Assembly: GCF_018320785.1 (NCBI RefSeq)
Contig: NC_054875.1
Location: 33,361,157 to 33,425,156 of the forward strand
Reading direction: 5' to 3'
From: Cheilinus undulatus
Lineage: Eukaryota; Chordata; Actinopteri; Labriformes; Labridae
Length of the DNA stretch: 64,000 nt
The first letter of the stretch is position 1, and each line of letters opens with the position of its first letter. Below, piece after piece: positions 49,501 through 61,500 of the stretch. The notes beneath the pieces were generated by a model that saw nothing but the letters and a program-made list of their open reading frames with translations, was not told the origin of the DNA and did not search any database. Both the position numbers and the translations under genes were made by a program.

Positions 49501-52500
49501 GTGTGCTACTGTGCTCATCCAAACTCTGAAACAGCTAGCAAATAGTTATACCAACGATGTTGATACTGTAAAATACAAATAGTCCACAATGGAAATGTTC
49601 ATAAAGAAAGATATAAGAAGAAAACACCAAAAGGCAATCAGTTTAAGAATATAAATGCTTTCAATAAGAGTCCCGGTGGGATTTTTTATTTCACCTATAT
49701 TTGGTGCTCTTTGGTTTTACTCTTGTTTGTACTGTAATGTTGGAGCAACCGAGCAAAAAATGTTCCTTTTCTCTTTCTTATCTCAAAGTAGCATAATCCT
49801 TGATAATACACAAAAGGGGGGTGCTTTAAATTAGCTGTAATTCTTAAGATGTGCTAAAAAAAAAAAAGTTAACTAAAGTTTTTAGGTTTTCTTTTTCAGT
49901 CAGCATCTTATTTTTGATCTGAAGTCATTTTAAATTATCTGGACAAATTGATGAAAATAAATGCTAAAAATAAGGAACAATAAAAATCACTGAAGCCCTT
50001 TCCCTCTGATTAGTAATATTTTGTGGTACACCAGATTTTGTTTATCTTTTTGCCTCAATTCTAAACGCTAACCTTTCAATGCACAGACCAACACACAGCA
50101 TGAGTATTTCAAGCCCCCAGACCACATAAAACACTGAAGTTGAGGCCACCATTTAAACCACATACAGGTTTACTTAAAGTAAAGACATGCAATAGGAATG
50201 CATTGTTGAATGTGAAAATTAAATAAAGATGGGGAGCTACACCCGTACATGCAGGTGTCTGTGTTACCAAATGTTTCGTTTTAACAAACTAGATTTAATC
50301 AAAACAGAGGTGCATGTGTTTTAATCAGGACAGCCAAATCTCCTTACTTTCTCAGCAAAGAGAGCTGGTACAATCTTGTCTTGCCTCCTTTGGCAGGCAG
50401 TGAGAAACTTTACGAGTGTGTTGGCTGTAAAGTAGCTCGACAGGCTCCTATCAGCGTCATATTAGCAGCAGTTAAAGACCTACAGCGAGGACTCTCCTGC
50501 TTGACACACACAAACACACTTCTTTCAGCTCCTGCTTCTCTTCCTGCCCCAGAACCACACATCCTGTGCTTTTGTCGCCTACACACCACATCTGTGCTTG
50601 CATAAAGGTGAGCATGTGCTCGTCCTTTTTTCTCAAGCACTAAGACTAAAAAAGTTGTGTCTTCTCACGCAGAATTTCACCAAGCCGGGCTCTCTATCGT
50701 TCATCATATCTCAGTTTATTTTACACAGCAGAGGAGCCAGCAGACTTCCGCTGAGAGCGAGGAGGCTCTGACAGGCTGATCTGTCAGAAAACACTTGAAG
50801 TAGTTTAAGTCAAAATATTTGTAGTCTGCCTCGGACAGATGCAGGAAAAAAAAAGAGATAGTCAGAGGTGTAACCTCAGTGAAGGAGATGAGAGGAGGTA
50901 TCCTACAACACATTCCCATACTTCCTGCTGGGCTCTGACCTGCCTGCCAAACCATTTCTGCCTTTTGTTTTCACTTTGCATTTTTCCTTTCTACAAGCAG
51001 CTACATTTTTCCCCCCAGAATGTCCATGTTGAAGACTTTTTTTTACGGAAAGTTACTGTTTTTCTGTCATCTAACAAAAGAGGAAAAAATGGATCAAATA
51101 TCTAAATACCAGATGTCATATGGTAACTTTGCCAAAAGTGTTCACAGATAACCTACACCTAAGATTGGTCATCAAAGAATCTTTTTACTATTTGTTGATC
51201 TTTTCCTTTTTCGGAATGCAAATATAAATTAAAAAAATACTTTTAAGATTATTTTTGGTGCCTTTATTAAGAAAAAAGGGCCGCAGATGGTGTCAGACAC
51301 AGGGATGAGAGAGTGGGGAATAACAAGAGGTAAAGTGACAGGGATTATAGCCTCTGTACTCAGGACACGTGACACAGCCACTAGGCTAAGACTTATTTAA
51401 GACAATATCATGTGCTTGAATTTGGATTTTTTACAATCCACATTGTATGAGGTACACAATTGTTTGACTAGAGTATAACTAAAGGTGATTTTAGGGTTGC
51501 TGTGTACTTCTATAAATCCAATTTAAGACTTTTTAAGACCTTTTAAGGCCCATACAAAGAAAAAACGTTTGCAGTTTTTGAGTGCATGTGAATCATTAAA
51601 TTAAATATGCTGCTCTGGATGCTGCTGTAAAAGCTGCAAATTAACTTTTGAACAAGCCATATAGAAACACAGAGCAATAAATAATCAGATTATGCTAAAC
51701 AGACTGTAAAGTTTTGATGTTGGATTTATTCAGGTATGCCTTAGTCAAAGTGTTATATGAAATATATGGCCCCTCACATAAAAAAGACTTTTTGAGCCAT
51801 TTAATGACCTTAATGAAAATCCAGACATTTTAAAGATTTGCCTGTGATTGGATATTAAACCAGATATAGCTACATCTTCTGAATTTTTCCATGCATCAAT
51901 AACAACACACTAAAAGAATAAGTAAACGTGACCAAAAATACTCTGGGGGTTTAGGCCAATATTTTGACCACATACAAAAAAAAGATTTTAAAAAATTATC
52001 ATACTGACGTTTAAGAATCTCAGTTCAATACTTTATGTCATTTAACACATAAAGGATTTAATTACAACAGAGTTAGTTGTGTGTTGAAGAGGAAAGAAAA
52101 TTAAAGCGTGTAAGTCATTAACAAGCATGCAACTGCTTCTTTGAGCTCCTATAGTGTGACTTTTTCTACTTTAAGCTATCTTTGCATTCTAACTGCAATT
52201 TCAAAACAGAATAAACTTGGATTTAGGCAGAAAAAACATGTAAATGTTTCCTCTCTCGTTTAAGAAAAAAATTGACACCTTATACTGCTGGAGACAGATC
52301 AACTCATAACATAACCTTTTTTCATTGTGCATCATTATTCAATATAGAGAGTAATTACCAGAAGCAGCAATTAATTTACAGCCTATAAAATTAATAAAAA
52401 GCTTCAAAGAATATTAATGCTGAAATCAAATTTCCAGTGCTCGTGCAGAACAGAGTGTGACATTGTTTCCGTGAGCACTCACACATCAGCTGATCCATAT

Positions 52501-55500
52501 CGGCTCCTTTCATATCATGTCGGGTAAAGATGAGTGCAGGACTTTCCCCCTGACAAATATCTGTCATGCAGCTGCATGGATTTTGTTCCTTTTTCCAACA
52601 CATTGTAAATATAGCAGGCCAACTTAGGAGCTGAACCTATATTGCAGAGACAAAGTCATCTCTTCCACATTGCTTTAAGACAGCCTTAAGCAACTTAACA
52701 GGACACAGAGAATAATTTGCTGGTACAATTGTGATGATCTGGAAGTGTGTGGCTTTGAGGATAATGTATGCACAAGAAATTACTTTTGAGATCTGAGGTG
52801 AGAAGGCATGTACAGACTCTTTTACAGAAGTGATGAAAAAAGAAGTTCAAAGAGGTGACGGTTCCACAGAAGTGTGCATGAAATTCCATGCATACGCACA
52901 TGCAGACAGCACAACAAGATGATTTTTTTCAATGGCTACAAAAAAAAAAAAAAATCCAGAAAATAACAGACAACATTTGAAGCTGAACATACGCTTTTCA
53001 AAAAGGCATCCATGATACTCCCGACATAATATCAGCAGATAATTGGTTCTAAAGATATTTATTGATACGGCACATATGAATATTTCAGCTAATATCTAAA
53101 GCTGATATATTAGCTTAAAAATTAGCAGAATGGAAAAAAATATGTTCAAGTTGAGCCAACAGACGTACCTTAGCTGAAGTTTTTCTTTCACTGTTCATCA
53201 TTTAAACTTAACAGTGTGTTCAGAGGACTGAAGATTTAGGTGTGATATGCACAAAGTTGAATTTTTAACACTTGGGAAGAAAGTGTTTTTAAGTAAAGCC
53301 AATCAAGTTGTCAGGTTTGTCTTGGAACGATCCTGCAAACCTGTTTAAAATGAAGAGCTAATTTGAATTTGACATGTTAACTTCATAATAGGGGGACTAT
53401 TTTCATTTTATACAACTGAAGCTTGGTTTTACCATTACTGTAAGGAAAACATCTGTCACAATATGTAAAAATAATCTAAATAAATAATTTAATGTTTGTC
53501 TTTCTTTAAGTCTGTTTCAAGCAGACTACAATAAGACAAGATACTAAAAGTAACAGGTCAGTTCTGGCACTTGAGAGAACTGTTTTTCTTTACAATTAAA
53601 AAAATATTTATATTAATATTTCTATCAGTGTCAGGAAAAAGGAGTTTGGAGATACTAGCATCTTGGATATAAGCAGACATCATGTATCCTTATCTTCAAG
53701 AACTGAGACTGGCAGGCCCTTATCTTAAAAATGTTACTACCTATTCTCAATCACAGTCAGCTCCATCATAAACCATAAAGTTTACAATTTTCTCTACAAA
53801 ATTATGCACACATCATTTATTTCACTCACACTCAGCTCACAGTTTAAAGAAGGTAAATTCATTTTTCTAGAGATTCAAAAGCTGTTTTCTTAATCTGTTA
53901 TTCTGTAAACCCTCAAGGAAAAGAGTAAAATATTAATCCAGCTTTGTTCTCAGAGTTCAAGGTGACATCTTGCAATGTCCGGAAATTCAAGGACTGCTAT
54001 ATTGATCTTCATTCACTGACCACCTGTTTCAGGGCTACTTTGAATTATAGCTATAAAGTCAGATGTGTTCAGATTTACTGTAATAGAAGGACATGCATGT
54101 GCATTACAGATCTACGGCGAACAATGTGAAACAATCTAGAGTTTATTTGTTTGTGTCCACAAAGGAGATGAGGTGAACCTGACCATACAAACGTCCAAAA
54201 GAGTGGCAAATGTGACTTCAAAATGTGAACTACATTCTGATCCTCTGATGAACAGAACAGTTACGTGTTTATTTCAACACAGGCAACATCTCCAAGATAA
54301 GAAAAACATGTGATTAAGGTGTTGTGATAAAGAAAAAGTGATAAATGAATAAATAAAACTTTATCAGCTACAAGTCTGTCTATGCAAATCTACTGTTCTT
54401 CATGTTGGACACGCAATACCTGTGTCAGTAACGTGTTTACTCAGGCCTCGATCCAACAGGTGAAGACTTAGCATGCTTGTTTTTGCCCACCTCAATCACA
54501 TTTCTGAATACTGTTTTTAAGGCTGTATGGGTGCAAAGCATCATTATGTTCTTGTATTCTCTTATCTTTTCCCTTACTTATGTTATATTTTATGTCAATC
54601 TTTCCAATATATGTCAAGTGTAATAATATAAATGTATGTTCTGTGGTTTTCTTTTTTGCAGTGGTATATACTTTTCTCTTTACGTTGCGGATGTTTTTAT
54701 TTATTCATTCTTATATAGATGATGAAAATGTGTGAAACACCCTCTGGTGTTTCTCATGTTTACATAGGCGCCAAATAAAATGCCCTACTAATGTCAATTA
54801 AATGACAGATTTCTCTTAGTAAGGCATGTTGGCAACTGTTAAGTCAAGGTTAGACTACACATTGTCAGCATGATTGTAGTCCATTCTGACAGTTGTAGGT
54901 TTTTGGGACCCGTCTTCTCTAAGATGTGTTGTTTCATATTGTGTAGTGGAGGAACTTGCCTGAGACACCTCATGTACTCCTGGCAGAAAGTCTAATCTGT
55001 ATAATTTTTCCCTGTTTTTTATGATTTCTTCTACAGAGTACAGAGCACTCTGCATGCACTGCTGTCACAAATGTAAACAAACCAAAAGGCAAAACAAAAG
55101 AAGGTTGAAGAAGTTTGTAATGTGAGATGGAACTATGAGACAGAGGAAAAGTTTGACAAGCTCTACAAACAACACCCTTGTCTTTGAAATGTGTCATAGA
55201 GGGATGACCAGAAAACTGACTAAAAAAAAGAAACGGAGAAAAAAAGACACACTTTGGCACACTGGTTGGTAACTGTCGTTAGCGTTAGCATCAAGCTAGG
55301 GTATTAATCATCATGAATTCTAGACAAAGAAAGAAATACAGTATAGTCCAGTAAATACTGAATGTTTGTTTACAGTCTACTTTCAAGGCATGGTCTAGCC
55401 TCTCATTTTTATCAGTCAAGTAATGACACAAATTTATGGCTCTGTGATCATCTAATCCAGTGATTCCCAAACTCGAGCCCAGGCACCCCTAGAGGGTTGA

Positions 55501-58500
55501 CAAAGATCTCAGGGGGGATCCATCTGCTCTAATATTGTCAAAATTAGATGTACATACATTTCTTTAAAATCATAATTTGAAACGTAATGTATGACAGTGT
55601 ACTGGGGCCAGCAAAAAGTTAAAAAACAAAGAAAAATTAAAAAAGGTAACATTTTTGAGATTATCAAGATGTACAAGAAACCAAACCCAGCATTTCTTTG
55701 TTTAAAACATCATAAATTCAAGGGAGAAAACCTTGAAATTTCCATGTTTTAAAAAAGTGTAAATTTTGACATTAACCCAAAAATTTTACGTTTTTTAAGT
55801 CATAAAGTTCCGACATTGTAGAGTCAATCAGTTTAGAGGAACCAACTTAAAAACAATGGGTGGATAGTCGCAGTTTAGAGAAATATCTCATCTTAGTCCA
55901 TATGATAATGATAATGTGATGAATTTGGGATAAAATCATGAGTACTTTCTTATTGCTCAGTTGCAGTAAGAAGTATCTTTTGATTAGGCGATCAACTGCA
56001 AGCACTTGTGCAAGGAAAACCTGCTTCATGTGATCTAATTTTCTTCTAGACAAACAGCTTTTTTGGACTTTATTATCTCAAATATATATACACATGACTC
56101 TTAAAATTTTAAAATTTTAGAAAAACATACTGATATCCATTGAAATTAGTGATATTTGGACTCAGCAAAGATCCATACTGTTTCCTGGGCCTTGGACACT
56201 GACATGTATGTGGACCTGATTTCATGTATGTGTAATGGACACATCAGCCAGGGTTATAAGTGATGGATATAAAACTGAATTAATGGAGAAGTTTTTAATT
56301 ACAAAGCTTTTGATCACCTTTTTTAAGCATACCAGTGATTCATTTACTCGGTTTTACTTTTGGTAATCTGTTTAAAGATTGCTCTGTAGTTGTTTAATCT
56401 GTTTGCAAGATATTTCAAAACTACATCAATTTATCCTGGCTGTCTTTCTCAATCTAGATTTATTTTAACACCTGTTAAACCTTCATTTGATTTTTTTTGT
56501 GACAAATGCATCTGTATAGCTCTCAACTTCTATATCATGTTTTATAGAATGTTCTGGCATCATCGTTCTGTCGTCATTATCGTCATGTATTTGTTTGGTT
56601 GTTTGTTTGACTATATGTATTTAACTCTCTCCTCCTCCCACATCCTACCATATCTTTCGGAATATTATCATAGGAATCATTTCTTTTCACTGACACCATT
56701 ATATTTTAGATTTTACAATCTTCTACTGTAACTCTTATTCAAGATCTACTTGTGTCATTTTCATTTTTGTTATTTTTCCTTGTTATATGTCCACATTATG
56801 ATCTTCCCTTCGTGTTTGATTTTTACAGAGCTCCTATTCTGCTCTGATTGCTGATGTTGTTTTTGCCCTTGCTGTGTGTAAAACACTTTGTAAACAACTG
56901 TTTTTAAAAGTGCTATATAAATAAAGTTATTATTATTATTATTATTATTATCATTATTATCAGCTATGTTCACTTCATGAAGTATTAACAGAATTTACTT
57001 CAGTATTTAAACAAATAGAATCATGGTAATTTATGAAAGCTACTTTATTTATGTGATAAATATCAGCAGACTTCACAATTTCTTGAGTTTTTCCCAATAA
57101 GGCTGTGTTGATTGGACTTGGTAACACTATATGCACAGCTAAAACCCATAAGCCATTGTACATAGATGCCTTGCCTTTAAATTTAAGACCTTAATTTTCC
57201 TTTCAGATAATAGGAAGGGTTGCCTATATTTATCCCTAGCTGAAAGCTTGTTGTAGCTACCGCAATAGCTTAGCTTTGTCTTGTGTCCCTACGAACATCC
57301 TATTACAGCTCCAGACATATCTATAAACATATTCCATCATCTGAGGGACTGTACTGACCACAGTGAACATAACTAAGATGTAGTTATTAAAATAACACTT
57401 TTCAGCTGAAATAAAGCCATTTCTAGCTTTCTCCCTACTTATTTCTGTCCCTGCTTCATGCTTTCTCGTGCTGCCTGTGACGTTACATTCATACCATTTA
57501 CAGTCTACCTACCAAGTTAGGGTACAGGTGTCTGTGCAAACGCAAACTGTTTTAGGGTTTACCATACCAAACTGTACTCTATCAAACTGGACCACTAGGT
57601 AGCTGATATAATCAAAAGGCTGGTACCCCACCATGACTGTCACATAATGTTTTGTTGTTTTTTCATGTGACACTTTCAATTTTTCATTATCACAATTGCA
57701 AAGAAACAATTTATGTGATGTGAATGGTGATGAAAAAGCTAGCAAAAGGCATTACTATCAGATAGCCTCAGGTTATCCCAAACCTGGATAGGTATTGAGA
57801 ACTACTGACACCCAGCAGCTTTCCTGTTCACCTTTACTAATAAACATCTGCAATAATGTATAAAAAAATGTATGACTGGACACCTCAGTTATATCTGTCA
57901 AAACAAAATCATCGTAATATGGTCGTTCTTTTAGTTTGCATTTGCAACATTGCTAAAAGGGATGTCACTTCACCCAAGTTTAAAACTTCAATATTATAAT
58001 AAAGATCCTATGATATCAAAACTACTGCACAAAAATAGAAATTCTCAGTACCAAATATCGGCCCAAACTGCACAAACACATGAACGTTGCCAATGTATTT
58101 GTCAACTTCAGAAAGTGTCCTCTTGCTAATGCCTACAGTGTCTTCTGGTTAAAACTATGACAGAAATTCTTCAGTGTTTTTGAAAGCTTTGGTCCTTTTA
58201 ATACTGTAAGTCACTAGAATAGTGGAGTGCAGTACTGTCAATAGCACAACACAAGCAGGAAAACTAAAAGGAATTTCTACTACATAGAAACACAAATGGT
58301 TAAATTCCTGTCATCTCTGGGTATATGGATCCCATCGTATTCAGTGAAAATTAGAAAACCAGGCCTCTGTGATTTGTCTTTGGAGAGAAATTGAATCTAA
58401 AGTTCCCAATTTCAGTGATTTAGGGCAAAACATGTTTACATTGACAGGATCTAATGCTGGGGCCATTACAAAGAAGAAGGATGGGACTTTTTACAAACAG

Positions 58501-61500
58501 TACACAAAAGTTACGCCACAGAAAATATTAAAATAGGTGTTCATTCACATAAACTTATCAGTGTCTCAATTAGTTAAGTAAGTGTCGAGACACCTTCACT
58601 CTCACTTTAACACTTAGTTAAGCAAACAGGATTCTGATAGCGTTGTTTTTCGTTTTTATCAGCAACAAATTTAGAAGTAAGATATTCTCAGAATGATCTC
58701 TATGAGACCTAGCGTTATCAGTTGTCAGCAGTTTCATATTCCACGGTAAAAACTATGATGCAACAGTCACTTTAGTGTCAAATCAAATCTATACACTTGT
58801 GTAAAGCCGAATGTAGAGTTTGAGCAAACTTTATCAGTTGAAAAACAATGACATGGCCTGCTTACACCTCTAACCAAACTGTTACTGCCATTTCTACTTA
58901 AAGACCACATCCTCCTCTGTCCTACATCTTATGGCACCATAAAAGGAATTTATGTCCGTCACAGCAAATACCTTTTGCATGTTATTTTTTTAGCAAAGAA
59001 CATACATGAAACAGCAAGACAAGAAAACTAAAAACAAATCATCTTAGGAGCACAAATCTGCTAAATTCACTTCAATCAAGAGGAAAAGTGTTTTGCTTTT
59101 TATATTTATCAGCCAACCAAAGTGCAGTTTCCACATTTATAATGGGCATCATTCTCTTACAGCCATTGATAAGAGGTAAACACAGCTGGCTCAATCGTTC
59201 CCAAATGATCGCACACTTCCAGTAAAAACCCCTCATATTCTATTTCTGTAGATTAATGAGCCACCCAGGCCAATTTCACCTCTCCAGGAGTATCAAATGG
59301 CAGCTGTAAGCTCACATGTGGGTATGAAACCCTTAATCGTGGAGAAGACGATATTGTTGGATAAAAAATCATCTAAGCTGACTGTCTCTTTTTTGTTATT
59401 GTGTGTGCTCTTCTTGCAGCATCCGGAGCAGAGTGCAGCTGTGCACAAGGCATCCTGCTACCCAAGAGACAGACGACTTAATGAGACACTGAAGGCCTGC
59501 ATGGGTCCTCAAACATGCCGTTTTGTTGAGAATAACCTGAATGTCAGCTTCGTGGTGAATTAGTAGATTTACAGCCATGACACAAGCTGTTTGCGCTTAT
59601 GTTTAACCATGAAGTTCAACTTGAAATATGACTTATATGCTGCTGGACAACACCGGTTCCTTGAATTCTGACTTTCTAAGCAAGACTCAGTGTGTTTACG
59701 TCAACTGAGGAAAAAGCAGATTTATTGTGTTACAGAGACCGACTTTTAAAATAAACATATTAGTCTGACTGAAATTTCAAAGCTAGACTAACGGATCAAT
59801 TTGCCTTTTACTGTACTTTAATTAGGGCTGAACGATTTGGGAAAATAATCTAATTGTGATTTTCTTCCCCCTGTATTGCAATTGCGATTTGATATGCGAT
59901 TATTTCTTAAGTTCCTTACATTATATTTTTTACCAACAAACACAAGCAATACATCATTCTATATAATAAAAAAATATCTAATTGTGATGATTGACTTGTA
60001 CTGAAAATTGGATAGGAATGTATTGAAGAGAGTTATAATCTTTAAGTCATCCTCATGTTTAATAAGAAAAATGTCCAAAAAGAAGTATTTTTGCAGACTA
60101 TTCAAAAAAAAATACCTGTGGATGATTGCATGATATGTAAAGCATAACATCTCTGCTGCAAAAAAAGTTTTTAACTGCTATTTGACACAAATTTCAGGCT
60201 AAAGAAATATTGCACTCCCTGCAATTTGAAAATTGCAGCAGGCCATATTGGGATTTAATCTAATTTTCGAATAATTGCCCAGCCCTAACTTTAATTGGAC
60301 AAGGTTCTGCACATTCTTAACAGTCTACACATCAAACATTTACACAAAAGTTGACAAGGATATGATAATACCCAATCATATCCAAAATGTAGTCCGCCTT
60401 TGGATATGAGCTAGGGAGATGGCATGCATCGCTTTTGTGCCAAAAGAGCCTTGAATACGCACAAAATATTAGGGACGCACAATATTATCGGCAGAAAATT
60501 GGTATGGGTAGACTCTAGCACATAATACAATTATCAGTATCAGCAGATATGAACATTTCTGCCAGTATTCAGGCCGTACATATCAGTAGGTTTTACAAAT
60601 AAAGTTGTGCCATTTAACAAAAAACTAATGTTCCTATTTCAGCTTGAGTTTGTTTATTTTTTCATCCTTGTTTCTTAAACTTCAAAGTTCTATGTATGAA
60701 AGGTGCTATACAAATAAATAAAGTTGAAGTTGAAATTAAGGACTGAAGTTTAAGGTCTGACCTTTAAAGCACTTTGTCAAAAATGTCTTAGTGAATCACA
60801 GTGCTATTTAGATAGGGATTAATTTCAATAACAGGTCAGTTCTACTGTCTGAAAGACTTGGCGTTTTTTACAATAAAAACTTTGAGTATATATATCGCTA
60901 TTGGTATCAGCTATGATTAGTTAAAAAATATCAGCAAAATTCCAATATCGTGCACCCTACAAAATCTACAGAACTGTTACATATTTCCACGTTTTCACCA
61001 TTTACAGTGTGAACGTAAAATATCGCCTGACACCATCAACATTTTTTTATCACAACAGACTAAGACGAATAAGTGAATGCTTTTTAAGCCACGTCACATG
61101 ACCATTAAGCCATGAAATAACAACGATAAGGGAGTGAGATTAAAGACTCACATTAGTATTTACGGGTCTCATTTTGTAAATGTTGCAGCAAAACCTGAAT
61201 GATTGTCTTTTTCTGTCTTTGAGGAATGCACGAAGGCTAAGTCATAGAAACTGTGTTGTTATTGGAGTGTTTTTACTTTGTAAGGAATTCTTTGGTCTGT
61301 TTCACTTTCATTTCCACATCATCCCTTTTTCCAAATTTTCTTGGTGTAATTTAGCAACATATTTTGTATTCAGTATTCATGCTTTAAATCAAAGTCTCAT
61401 TAAATTCACATTTAAAAGCCACACAAATAGCAATTGTGTAATCAAGAGGAACCATCAAAGTACCCCACAATGCCATCATATTTCTGAATACATGTAAACC

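Noticed and set aside
55459..55500. CAGTGATTCCCAAAC, a hAT-like left end
   Set aside because: No matching right end or target duplication was found nearby, so no element was called.
41080..59600. Additional plcg1 or nested genes in introns 1 and 9
   Set aside because: The 32 exons already give a complete 3942-nt frame; remaining intronic frames are short and without motifs.
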